From contig NZ_CABVQC010000030.1 of the NCBI RefSeq assembly GCF_902499175.1, positions 1-64,000 of the forward strand: DNA of 64,000 nucleotides, given 5' to 3'. Source of the stretch: Burkholderia aenigmatica. GTDB taxonomy: Bacteria > Pseudomonadota > Gammaproteobacteria > Burkholderiales > Burkholderiaceae. Every line of letters starts with the position of its first letter. The stretch's first letter is position 1. The position numbers and the translations under genes were made by a program. This document shows, one piece after another, positions 1 to 7,379 of the stretch. A model generated the notes under the pieces. The model had not been told where the DNA came from. It saw nothing but the letters and a program-made list of their open reading frames with translations, and did no database searches.

Positions 1-215
1 GCCTGCGGGTCGAGCGCGGCCGCCAGCCCGCCGAACCTGCGCTGCATCGTTTCGATATGACGCCATGCCGCGTCGTGCGCGGGATCCTCCGCGCGCCAGC
101 GCGCGAGCGCCGCGTCGAACGCGTCGCCCGTCTGGCCGGCCTGCCGGTCGACCCACCATTCGACCGCGCGCCGCGCAACCTCCGGCGGCACCGCCGGCAC
201 TCCCGGGGCGGCCAT
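1..215 (-). CDS. FecR-family anti-sigma regulator, N-terminal part
   Basis: Partial gene, cut by the left window edge after about 71 codons. The visible N-terminus reads as the cytoplasmic FecR/PupR domain (DUF4880 type): an early PPEVARRAVEWWVDRQAG stretch followed by FDAALARWRAEDPAHDAAW and a Trp-rich helix. FecR proteins span the inner membrane, relay occupancy of an outer-membrane TonB receptor and control the partner ECF sigma factor. The ATG lies three bases after the stop of the sigma gene, so the two are almost certainly co-transcribed and translationally coupled. The membrane and periplasmic parts, and the expected receptor gene, lie outside the window, so the substrate cannot be stated. 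Confidence 0.85.
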   Translation of the reverse strand, partial: MAAPGVPAVPPEVARRAVEWWVDRQAGQTGDAFDAALARWRAEDPAHDAAWRHIETMQRRFGGLAAALDPQ

Positions 216-218
216 CGG

Positions 219-728
219 TCAGGCCGCCATCGCGAAGAAGCACTGCGCGCCGGCCTTCACGAGATGGCGCTTCACCGTCGCCAGCGACAGGCCGAGTTCG
301 CGCGCGATCTCGGCCTGCGTGAGCCCATCGAGTTGCGCGAGCAGGAACGCACGCTTCGCCGCGAGTGGCAGGCCGTCGAGCAGCCGGTCGATTTCGAGCA
401 GCGTCTCGAGTACGACGGCCCGCTCCTCCGGCGATGGCGCATAGGCTTCAGGGCGCTGCGCGAGCACATCGAGATACGCGCGCTCGATCTGCTCGCGCCG
501 CCAGTGGTTGCTCAGCACGCGCTGCGCGACCGTCGTCAGGAACGCGCGCGGCTCGTCGGCGCCGATCGGCTCGTCGCGCGCGAGCAGCCGCATGAACGTG
601 TCGTGCGCCAGATCGGCCGCGCGGTGCGCGCAACCGAGCTTCCGGCTCAACCAGCCGCGCAGCCACGCGTGATGGCCGGTGTAGAGGGCGTCGATTTCTC
701 GATGGAGAGACAGCTTGTCAGCAGACAT
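219..728 (-). CDS. FecI-like ECF sigma factor
   Basis: 169-residue extracytoplasmic-function sigma factor. Region 2 is seen around residues 10-75 (AADLAHDTFMRLLA, with the Trp-rich HWRREQ further on). Region 4 is the helix-turn-helix around 120-160 (LTQAEIARELGLSLATVKRH). The length is normal for the iron-starvation FecI group. The start is the ATG at 728; an upstream in-frame extension to 998 runs through the promoter region and is not used. A Fur-box-like site lies 37-55 bp upstream, and fecR follows after three bases. The inferred role is transcription of a nearby siderophore or heme receptor gene under iron limitation. The receptor itself is not in the window. Confidence 0.9.
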   Translation of the reverse strand: MSADKLSLHREIDALYTGHHAWLRGWLSRKLGCAHRAADLAHDTFMRLLARDEPIGADEPRAFLTTVAQRVLSNHWRREQIERAYLDVLAQRPEAYAPSPEERAVVLETLLEIDRLLDGLPLAAKRAFLLAQLDGLTQAEIARELGLSLATVKRHLVKAGAQCFFAMAA

Positions 729-1293
729 GGCCGGGTTCCGGGGTGCGCAGGCGTCAACGGTTTTGTAAATGAGAATGATTATTATATACAAAACGAGACA
801 GGCGGCCGGGGTTTCGGTGGGGGTGGTGGGTGCTGCCGCGCTCTGGCGGGCAGCGTGCTCCTGCCGGTCACGCCGTGAGAGCCCAGGCACGGTGTTCCAC
901 GCACGCCGCGGCAATGAGACGGGAATGGGCGACCACGCCGCGATGCCGTCGCCGGGCGCGCGCGACGCGTCGCTAACACATTCGCCACACCCGGCCAATT
1001 CGATTCATTAAATAATTATTTGACGTATCAATAGCAATACCCCGGCCGCCTTAATTCCTCCCCCAATTGCCCGGAATTATCGCGAGATATGCAAGTCGCA
1101 ATGGCGAAATCGCAAAATAACCGCCAATTGATACGCATTTTTCAACAATTCAAATCCGTCGATCGCATCGATCAGAGCACATCCCTGTCTTTCTCAGGCC
1201 ACAAAAGAGAATTTCATTTTCCCGTTTTAATCGAGCTCGGTAGTCTCCTGCCATTCCGGATCACGAACACAAGCCAATGCGCAAGGAGATGAC
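729..1293. other. Divergent regulatory region, sigma factor / porin
   Basis: No convincing gene. The left part carries the Fur-type site. The right part (about 1000-1290) is much more AT-rich than its surroundings and is probably the promoter and long leader of the porin gene. It contains a perfect 12-bp palindrome AAATAATTATTT at 1010-1021, followed at once by TTGACG. An open frame at 1089-1292 lacks a ribosome-binding site and coding character. Confidence 0.5.
765..783 (-). promoter_or_regulatory. Fur-box-like operator of the ECF sigma gene
   Basis: The 19-mer GTAAATGAGAATGATTATT matches 14 of 19 positions of the classical Fur consensus GATAATGATAATCATTATC. It overlaps a TATAAT-like hexamer on the minus strand and sits just upstream of the sigma-factor ATG, where a Fur repressor would block RNA polymerase. 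This is the usual control of FecI-type sigma genes. Confidence 0.7.
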
Positions 1294-2454
1294 ATGAAAC
1301 GCACGACCCTCTCGCTGATTTCCATCGCGTCATTCGCGGCGATACCCGTTGCGCATGCGCAGTCGAGCGTCACGCTGTATGGCGTGATCGACACGTCGAT
1401 CACCTACGTGAACCATGCGCAGGGCAAGGACAACGCGTGGATGCTCGGCAACAGCAGCGCGGGCAACCTGGCCGGCAGCCGCTGGGGCGTGAAAGGCACC
1501 GAGGATCTTGGCGGCGGGCTGAAGGCGCTGTTCCAGCTCGAGGACGGCTTCGATCCGAGCAGCGGCCGGCAGGGCCAGGGCGGCCGCCTGTTCGGCCGGC
1601 AGGCATTCGTCGGCCTGACGAGCGACCGCTACGGCACGCTCACGTTCGGCCGCCAGTACGATCCGCTCGTCGATCTCGTGCAGGGCATCACCGCCGACAA
1701 CTATCTGGGCAGCGTGTTCGCAACGCCGGGCGACGTCGACAACTACGACAACAGCTTCCGCGTCGACAACGCGGTGAAGTACACGTCGGCCGTCTATTCG
1801 GGCCTGCAGTTCTCGGCGATGTATTCGTTCGGCGGCATCGCCGGCAGCACCGGCGCCGCAAATTCGTATTCGGCCGCCGTGTCGTACAACAACGGGCCGT
1901 TCAGCGTCGCGGGCGGCTACTTCCACACGACCAACAGCCCCGCGTCGAACACCGTGCGCAGCGGCTGGACCAGCTCGTCGGACGGCACGTTCGACGGCCC
2001 GATCAACAACGGCTATGCGAGCGCGCATTCGATCGGCATCGCGCGCATCGCGGGCCAGTACGTCGCGGGCCCGTTCACGTTCGGCCTCGGCTACAGCAAC
2101 GCGCAGTACCGCCGTGATGGAAGCTCGGTGTTCGGCTCGAACGAGCACTACAACACGGGGCAAGGCTTCGTGAACTACCAGGCGACGACTGCGCTGCTGG
2201 TCGGCGTCGGCTACAGCTACACGCGCTCGGGCGGCGACACGTCGGCCACCTATCACCAGGTATCGGCCGGCGCGGACTACAACCTGTCGAAGCGCACCGA
2301 CGTCTACCTGACCGCCGCATATCAACACGCGAGCGGCCAGACCGGCGACGGCAAGGGCGGCTCGATGGCCGCGCAGGCGTCGATCGGTTCGTACGGCTAT
2401 GCGGGCACGAGCTCGCAGACGATGGTCAACCTCGGCCTGCGTCACCGCTTCTGA
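1294..2454 (+). CDS. Gram-negative general porin (Burkholderia OmpC-like)
   Basis: 386 residues, the normal size for trimeric 16-strand porins of beta-proteobacteria. A signal peptide covers residues 1-22 (cleavage after VAHA, before QSSVTLYG). The N-terminus SSVTLYGVIDTSITYV, the GSRWGVKGTEDLGGGLKA block and the L3-region GRQYDP motif are typical of Porin_4 proteins. The chain ends in Arg-Phe (LRHRF), the aromatic C-terminal signal read by the BAM complex. It should form a diffusion channel for small hydrophilic solutes in the outer membrane. The start has an AAGGAG site just upstream. An AT-rich leader precedes it and a tetraloop hairpin follows, so it is probably monocistronic. Confidence 0.95.
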   Translation: MKRTTLSLISIASFAAIPVAHAQSSVTLYGVIDTSITYVNHAQGKDNAWMLGNSSAGNLAGSRWGVKGTEDLGGGLKALFQLEDGFDPSSGRQGQGGRLFGRQAFVGLTSDRYGTLTFGRQYDPLVDLVQGITADNYLGSVFATPGDVDNYDNSFRVDNAVKYTSAVYSGLQFSAMYSFGGIAGSTGAANSYSAAVSYNNGPFSVAGGYFHTTNSPASNTVRSGWTSSSDGTFDGPINNGYASAHSIGIARIAGQYVAGPFTFGLGYSNAQYRRDGSSVFGSNEHYNTGQGFVNYQATTALLVGVGYSYTRSGGDTSATYHQVSAGADYNLSKRTDVYLTAAYQHASGQTGDGKGGSMAAQASIGSYGYAGTSSQTMVNLGLRHRF

Positions 2455-2506
2455 TGCCAGACGGCCGGCTGCGCGCCGCGCGGCCGGTGTATCCGCATGA
2501 ACCGGC

Positions 2507-2532
2507 ACGGCGGCTTCGGCCGCCGTTGTTTC
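2507..2532 (+). terminator. Terminator hairpin after the porin gene
   Basis: ACGGCGGC and GCCGCCGT form an 8-bp stem closed by a TTCG tetraloop, followed by TGTTTCC. It lies 52 bp beyond the porin stop codon. The T-tract is weak, so termination is likely but not certain. Confidence 0.6.
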
Positions 2533-2863
2533 CGGATCGCCGGTTCATCGCTCTTTCAGCCCGGATATCGACTGCCACGCGATTTCCATCCGGTTTGATT
2601 CAGCACCGACTTCCCCAAGCGAATGACGCGACGCGTCAGTATTCCCGCCCCCCCCACTGCCCCGGCATTCGCACGAAAATCCGGCCATTTTTACCGATAA
2701 TGCTTCGCTGAACCCCGTGATCGGACGCGATAAAAATGCGTGGCGAACGCATGGGCAAATGCAAAGGAAAGTTTGACGTGAGCCATTTGCCGGCTCGCTA
2801 TGGCACACTTCGCGTCTGCGTAATTTCCTTGCACCGGGCGGCCGGATTCCGCCCCATCCTGCC
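2533..2863. other. Intergenic leader before the transglycosylase gene
   Basis: About 330 bp with no supportable gene on either strand. It must contain the promoter of the downstream transglycosylase. No clear consensus promoter or operator stands out. Confidence 0.4.
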
Positions 2864-4105
2864 ATGCCGCGTCAGACAACCCGTTCGATCAGCCGAGAAA
2901 CGCTGAAAATCGCCGCGACGATTGCGATGTCGTGCGCGCTCGCCGGCGTCGCACGGGCCGATTGCCTCGACGACGCGGCCGCGTTCCAGCACGTGAGCGT
3001 CAGCCTGATGCGCGGCATCGCGCAAGTCGAATCGGGGATGAATCCGAACGCGCTCAACACGAATACCAACGGCACGGTCGACATCGGCCTGATGCAGATC
3101 AACAGCACGTGGCTGCCGACGCTCGCGCGCGAGGGCATCACGCGGGAGAGCCTGTTCGACGCGTGCACGAACGCGTATGTCGGCGCGTGGATCCTGTCGC
3201 AGAACATCCGCCAGCTCGGCCCCAACTGGAACGCGATCGGCGCGTACAACGCCGCGTCGCCCGACAAGCGCCTCGCGTATGCGCGCAAGGTCTATGATGC
3301 AATCCGGACCATGCCGGATTCGCCGGATACACCCATGCCTATCCTTCCACCGTCCTTTACGCCGCCGCAACAGGCCCAGGCGTACAACCCGTTCGCGAGC
3401 CTGAGCGTGTCCGCGCCCCAAGGGGTCACACGCCCGCGCACGATCTCGCCGGCCCCGCCGCCTCCGCCGCAAGGCGGCCCCGCCGGCCCGGCCGGCACGT
3501 ACAACTTCGGATGGTCGGTCACCGGTGCGGATCAGGCGAAACCGACCCAGGTCTTCGACGACGGCGCGCGGATTTACGTGCAGTTCAGCGACATGAAGCA
3601 CGTGCCGGCGATCTTCACCGAGACGTCGGCCGGGCGCGTGCTGATGTCGTGGGAGCTGCAGTTTCCGTATGCCGTTCTGACGCGTCCCGCGCAAACGTTA
3701 ATCTTCCAGCTCGGGCCGTTCGAGGCGCGCGCGCAGCGTGGCGCGGGCAATGGCGCAGGCATGACGGCGCAGGCCGGTACGGCAGGTGCGGCGGCGGCCG
3801 CCGCTTCTTCGAAGAAGCCGGCCGGTGCGGCGACGAATGCGGCAGCCAGTCCGGCTGCGACAGCCGCAACGGCTGCAAAACGCTCGGCGTCGACCGATGC
3901 GCTGTGGTACCTGAATACGCCGTCGACGTCGGGAACGGCAACGGCCGCGAACACGGCCACGCCCTCATCCACGTCGAACGCGCCGGCCACGTGGCCCACC
4001 GCGGTGACGTCGAATACGCCGCCTGCCGCCACGCCCCAGGCACCGGCCGCGACGACGCCGGCTACGCGTGTCAGCACCGACGCGCTCTGGTACATCTCGA
4101 AGTAA
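2864..4105 (+). CDS. Secreted lytic transglycosylase with VirB9/CagX-like domain
   Basis: 413 residues. A signal peptide ends near residue 32 (GVARA). Residues about 33-145 are an SLT/VirB1-type lytic transglycosylase domain: catalytic Glu56 in QVESGMNPNA, then DIGLMQINS and a GAYNAAS motif. A Pro-rich linker follows. Residues about 214-285 contain QVFDDGARIYVQF, VPAIF and a final IFQLG. This is the pattern of the C-terminal domain of VirB9/TrbG/CagX outer-membrane-complex proteins (VFDDG, YIQF, PAVF, LRLG). The tail (290-413) is Ala/Thr-rich low complexity with STDALWY at 343 and again at 404. It would cut peptidoglycan in the periplasm. No other conjugation or type IV secretion gene is nearby. 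The fusion call comes from motif reading and is less sure than the SLT call. Confidence 0.8.
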   Translation: MPRQTTRSISRETLKIAATIAMSCALAGVARADCLDDAAAFQHVSVSLMRGIAQVESGMNPNALNTNTNGTVDIGLMQINSTWLPTLAREGITRESLFDACTNAYVGAWILSQNIRQLGPNWNAIGAYNAASPDKRLAYARKVYDAIRTMPDSPDTPMPILPPSFTPPQQAQAYNPFASLSVSAPQGVTRPRTISPAPPPPPQGGPAGPAGTYNFGWSVTGADQAKPTQVFDDGARIYVQFSDMKHVPAIFTETSAGRVLMSWELQFPYAVLTRPAQTLIFQLGPFEARAQRGAGNGAGMTAQAGTAGAAAAAASSKKPAGAATNAAASPAATAATAAKRSASTDALWYLNTPSTSGTATAANTATPSSTSNAPATWPTAVTSNTPPAATPQAPAATTPATRVSTDALWYISK

Positions 4106-4221
4106 CGCGCGGGCCGGTTGCGCGTCGGCAACCGGCATGCGCCACGCCCTGGCCGCTATCGAGCGGCCGTCGTACCGGACGGTGCCGATACCTACCGACG
4201 ACACCAGCGAGTGATAGACGT

Positions 4222-4326
4222 CTAATAGAAGCTGACCCACAGCACCTGCTCGGCTTTCGCCTTGACGCGATCCGTCTCCGCGCTTGCGGCATCCTTCTTC
4301 AGGTTGATTTCGGCCGTGGTGCTCAT
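4222..4326 (-). pseudogene. 34-codon stub coupled to the DUF3304-like gene
   Basis: An ATG at 4326 overlaps the stop of the preceding lipoprotein gene as ATGA, a classic coupling arrangement. The frame stops after 34 residues (MSTTAEINLKKDAASAETDR, then a short tail ending VSFY). The peptide is charged and alpha-helical in composition, with no signal or membrane segment. It looks like the head of a longer gene lost by deletion rather than a finished protein. In Burkholderia, DUF3304 lipoprotein genes often alternate with type VI lipase effector genes, so this may be the start of such an effector. That is inference only. Confidence 0.4.
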
Positions 4327-4802
4327 TTCTCCTGAGTCGGCTTGAGCTCGGGCGCGTTCATGTCGTCGACCCACTGCAACTCGGCGGTGCCGTTCTTGCG
4401 GAAATACACGCGCAGATAGCGCGACGTCGACGATTCCGGCTGCGGGATCGTCACGTCGATCGTCTTGCGTTCCGGTTGAATGCCGCGCTGAATGTCGTCC
4501 AGCGGCTGCGCGAACTCCCAGAACAGCTTCACCTTCTGCCCGGGCGTCACCTTGCAGCCGCACGCGAATCCGCCGCCGCCACCGAAGGCCTCGCCGTCTT
4601 CCCGTGCCGACGGATTGCCGAAGCATCCCGACTTGTGCTCGTTGTCGAGCCAGAACTCGTGAAGCTTGCGGCCGTACTCGTTATATCCGGTGACGCACAC
4701 GTTGTGCGGCTCCGCCGACGCATCGACGCCGTGCTTGCCGCATGCCGCGAGCACACCCAGCCCGACCAGCGCCAAACCATGCATCCCTGCCCTGAATCTC
4801 AT
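4323..4802 (-). CDS. DUF3304-like lipoprotein
   Basis: 159-residue lipoprotein. The N-terminus is a signal ending in the lipobox LAAC at about residues 18-21. The body has CVTGYNEYGRKLHEFWLDN, a Gly-rich GGGGGFACGCKV segment and a later KLFWEF stretch. This resembles the DUF3304 pattern (VTGYNHT, GGGF, Cys-rich, VxWxF) known for lipoproteins encoded beside type VI secretion effectors, where some act as immunity proteins. No VgrG, Hcp or effector gene is present here, so the role is unknown. The start at 4802 has a GAGGA site 6-7 bases upstream. The downstream stub overlaps its stop. Confidence 0.65.
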   Translation of the reverse strand: MRFRAGMHGLALVGLGVLAACGKHGVDASAEPHNVCVTGYNEYGRKLHEFWLDNEHKSGCFGNPSAREDGEAFGGGGGFACGCKVTPGQKVKLFWEFAQPLDDIQRGIQPERKTIDVTIPQPESSTSRYLRVYFRKNGTAELQWVDDMNAPELKPTQEK

Positions 4803-4843
4803 CGATATCCTCACAAACTTGCGTCGTTGCTGCTGACTTCCGG

Positions 4844-5026
4844 TCATGGCGGACCGAACCGATTGCGTGCGTCGTCCCCGCGATTGAACCCGTTCATCGC
4901 AATGGCGACGAGCGTGCCGCCGCCGTGAGCGCCGGGCACCGCATCGGTCATCGCCGACATGCCGCTCAGTCGTTGCCCGATCGCGCCCTGTACGTCGGCG
5001 CCCACATTGGCGCCCGCGACGCGCAC
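4844..5026 (-). other. Possible gene remnant upstream of the lipoprotein gene
   Basis: A 60-codon frame ending 41 bp before the lipoprotein start. Its upstream boundary is a stop codon directly adjacent to the GTG. The sequence is Gly/Ala-rich (LSGMSAMTDAVPGAHGGG, ending RNRFGPP) and I do not recognise it. Its position fits a leftover C-terminus of a deleted upstream gene. The surrounding 4803-5175 interval contains nothing else I can support. Confidence 0.25.
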
Positions 5027-5175
5027 TCACGAACTGCCGGATACTGCCGCTCGAATCGCCGTCGCTCGTCTGGTGGAATCCGACCGAGATCGGATCGGGG
5101 CGACATGATGGGTGGGTTCGGGGTTCGCGAAAGGCGATACATTCAGTGACTGGCGTCGATGCATCAATGCACGCC

Positions 5176-6192
5176 TTACCGTTCGGTCAAATCGACGGCG
5201 GGTTGTTCGTCCATCCGTATGAATGCCTTGCCTTTCATTGCCGCGGGCGACTGGATGTCGACGTTTGCGACGCCGACCATCAGGAAGGTGCCCCCTTGAA
5301 TCTGTTGCGCCGACGAACCCGGATCGAACGTCAGCTCGTCGTACGGCACGACGAATTCGACTTTCACCCGCTGTCCCGGCTTGACGGAAATGGAGGACGC
5401 GTAGGGACGGGAAGCGGGACTCAGGTACTTCTCGACAAGTTGGACGTCGAAGCCGACACGGGCGTCATTGAGCGCACCGATGTAAACATATTGCTTTTTC
5501 GGGTCTACCCGCTGCGGCAACCATTTCTCGGGACCGTCGATGACCACTTCCTGTGCCCCGTCATTTCCGAACACCACCTCGACCACCAGATTTCCCGACG
5601 CGGCATGCGCGGTGAACGCCGGGCGCAGATTGATTTCCGGCGTGCCGCGGTCAAGCAGGTCCTGTGCAAGACTGTACAAAAACGATAGCGTGCCGCCGAT
5701 CGGGTCGCTGTATCGATACTGAAGATTACCCTCGTAACGCTTTCCATTCAGATCGAACGAATACGCGAGGACCGATCCGATATTCCGGCCCGGCACCGAA
5801 GCGATCTCGCCTCCGGCCAGGATCCGCTTCAGCTGGTCGAGCTTCGTCCTGTATTGATCCGTCAGTTGTGCCGTGTATTTTCCGATGCCCGAATATTTCG
5901 CCGGCGGCATGATGTCCAGATCCCGTCCGAGCGAATAGTAAGCAACGCGATCGCCGTCGACCGTGAATGCCATTGGAGGCGAGGGCTTGATCTGCCCCGG
6001 GCTGTTGCGTATCGTGAAGTAGTCCTCGCGTGCTTCTGCCGTTGCGGCCAACATCATGCCGAACAGAAACACCACCATCAGAAAACATGGCAGGCGCCCC
6101 CTGATTCCACCCGCCCGGATTCCCGCGCGACGCGCATCGTTTCCCTTCCTGACCGCCAGTGTCGCGCGCGACGGGTGTTCAGTCTGCATCAT
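5176..6192 (-). CDS. Secreted protein of unknown function
   Basis: 338 residues. A long N-terminal region with a hydrophobic stretch (LPCFLMVVFLFGMMLAATAE, residues about 34-53) serves as signal peptide or anchor. The rest is polar and probably beta-rich. The C-terminal half (about 195-338) has VVIDGPEKWLPQ, SISVKPGQRVKVEFVVPYDE and FDPGSSAQQIQGGTF. I recognise no family. A truncated paralogue of that half lies immediately upstream, ending one base before this start, so the two once formed a tandem pair. An AGTG-type site (GGGAGTG) precedes the start. Neighbouring lipoproteins suggest an envelope role, but the function is not known. Confidence 0.75.
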   Translation of the reverse strand: MMQTEHPSRATLAVRKGNDARRAGIRAGGIRGRLPCFLMVVFLFGMMLAATAEAREDYFTIRNSPGQIKPSPPMAFTVDGDRVAYYSLGRDLDIMPPAKYSGIGKYTAQLTDQYRTKLDQLKRILAGGEIASVPGRNIGSVLAYSFDLNGKRYEGNLQYRYSDPIGGTLSFLYSLAQDLLDRGTPEINLRPAFTAHAASGNLVVEVVFGNDGAQEVVIDGPEKWLPQRVDPKKQYVYIGALNDARVGFDVQLVEKYLSPASRPYASSISVKPGQRVKVEFVVPYDELTFDPGSSAQQIQGGTFLMVGVANVDIQSPAAMKGKAFIRMDEQPAVDLTER

Positions 6193-6193
6193 G

Positions 6194-6649
6194 TCACTCC
6201 CGCGTCAAACCGACCGACGGAACCGGATCCGTCCACGTGAAGAACCTGCCGGCCATCTCGTCCGGCTTGTCGAAATTGCCCCGCATGCGACCGACAAAAT
6301 CGTAGGTGCCGGTTTCCACCCGCTGGATGGACGAATCGCGGTCGAACGACAACGCGTCAAAGGGAACCGCGAATCCAACACGGATCGCTTCGCCTGGCTT
6401 GACTGCGATTTCGCTGGCGTAGCGCCGCGATGCATCGATCAGATACTTGCTGTCGAGGCGGATCCTGAACTCGGCACCCGCGCTGTTACTTCCCTGGACT
6501 TCGACATATTGCCGGCTCGGAATCGCGAGATTGTCCGTCCAGGTTTCCGGACCATCGATGAGCACCGCCTGCCGGCCTTCGTTCCTGAATTCAAGTTCGA
6601 TCAGCAAGCGATTCGCGACGGAATGAATCGACGTCGATACGCGAACCGG
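6194..6649 (-). pseudogene. Beheaded tandem paralogue of the secreted protein
   Basis: The frame is closed by TAA at 6650-6652 and runs to a stop at 6194. It aligns along its whole length with residues about 189-338 of the gene at 5176-6192: IDGPETW versus IDGPEKW, KYLIDASRRYASEIAVKPGE versus KYLSPASRPYASSISVKPGQ, and VPFDALSFD versus VPYDELTFD. Homology continues upstream of any plausible start (VRVSTSIHSVANR versus the equivalent region) right to the TAA. The N-terminal half and the signal peptide are gone. It is therefore a 5'-truncated duplicate, not a short real gene. A TTG at 6607 could in principle start 137 residues. Confidence 0.75.
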
Positions 6650-6652
6650 TTA

Positions 6653-6683
6653 CCGGTGCGCCGTCCGACGTCCGCCGCACCGG
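6653..6683 (-). terminator. Hairpin between inhibitor gene and remnant
   Basis: CCGGTGCG and CGCACCGG form a perfect 8-bp stem with a 15-base loop. It lies 41 bp beyond the stop of the I78-like gene on the minus strand and touches the TAA that closes the remnant. There is no T-run, so it may be a terminator or simply the scar of the deletion. Confidence 0.45.
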
Positions 6684-6723
6684 CCCGCTCAGCCACGCGC
6701 CGTTTCGTGCAGGCTGCAACGCG

Positions 6724-7053
6724 TCAGCCGCGCCGCACCCAGATCACCTTGCCGTCGCGGATGCCGAGATTGCGGCGTTCCTGCCGGTAATCCATCGTGC
6801 CGGGCAGCGCCTTGCCGTCGCGTTCGAGCACGCGCCACAGGCAGCCGTCCAGTTGCGCCGTCGCATCGGCCTCGGTCTTGCCGACCAGTGCGTCGTCCGG
6901 CCCTGCGTCTGCCTTGCAGGCCTGCGACGTGCCTGCCGGCTCGCCATTCATCACCATGCCGCCTGCGGTCGCATTCCTCGTCTTCATGTCCGTACATCCC
7001 GCAAACGTTGCGCTCGCAACCAGCGCCATCATCATCGCGATCGTCTTCTTCAT
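6724..7053 (-). CDS. I78-family peptidase-inhibitor-like lipoprotein
   Basis: 109 residues. A lipoprotein signal ends in the lipobox TFAGC (Cys at about 20). The C-terminal 60 residues read as an Inhibitor_I78 domain: DALVGKTEADATAQL, then LPGTMDYRQERRNLGIRDGK and VIWVRRG at the end. Proteins of this group inhibit serine proteases or act as small periplasmic scaffolds. The domain is small and compact. The start has a clean GGGAGA site. It stands alone between a hairpin and a gene-free gap. The target protease is unknown. Confidence 0.8.
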   Translation of the reverse strand: MKKTIAMMMALVASATFAGCTDMKTRNATAGGMVMNGEPAGTSQACKADAGPDDALVGKTEADATAQLDGCLWRVLERDGKALPGTMDYRQERRNLGIRDGKVIWVRRG

Positions 7054-7379
7054 CGGTTTCTCCCTTTCGCGCCCGGTGGATCGGGTTCATGTCCTCATGC
7101 CAGCGCCGACCGGGCGTTGCATGCATGATCGGTTCCGCGCGGCGCCGGCCGTTTCCGGACGGTTGCCGGCCAGCGAACCGCGGCTTCGCGCCCGCCGGCC
7201 GCGCTGCTTCGGCGCACCGGCGTCGCCACCTCGGCCTGGTGCCGAAGCCGCCTGCATGTTACCGCACGCTGCGCGGCGAGACGGCACGCGCAAGCGCCTG
7301 ACCGTGCTCGACGGCATGGTCGAAACCAGCACGCGTCGGGACAGTTCGCTTCATTCCAGTCGACTCGCCGGACGGCTAC
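7054..7379. other. Gene-free interval
   Basis: About 325 bp between two minus-strand genes. It should hold the promoter of the inhibitor lipoprotein at its left end. I see no coding signal, repeat or strong terminator after the MipA gene. Confidence 0.4.

Noticed and set aside
219..998. Longer version of the ECF sigma factor starting at 998
   Set aside because: The extra 90 codons cross the Fur-type operator and promoter and do not resemble sigma factors.
1089..1292. 67-codon frame in the porin leader
   Set aside because: AT-rich non-coding composition, no ribosome-binding site, ends two bases before the porin start.
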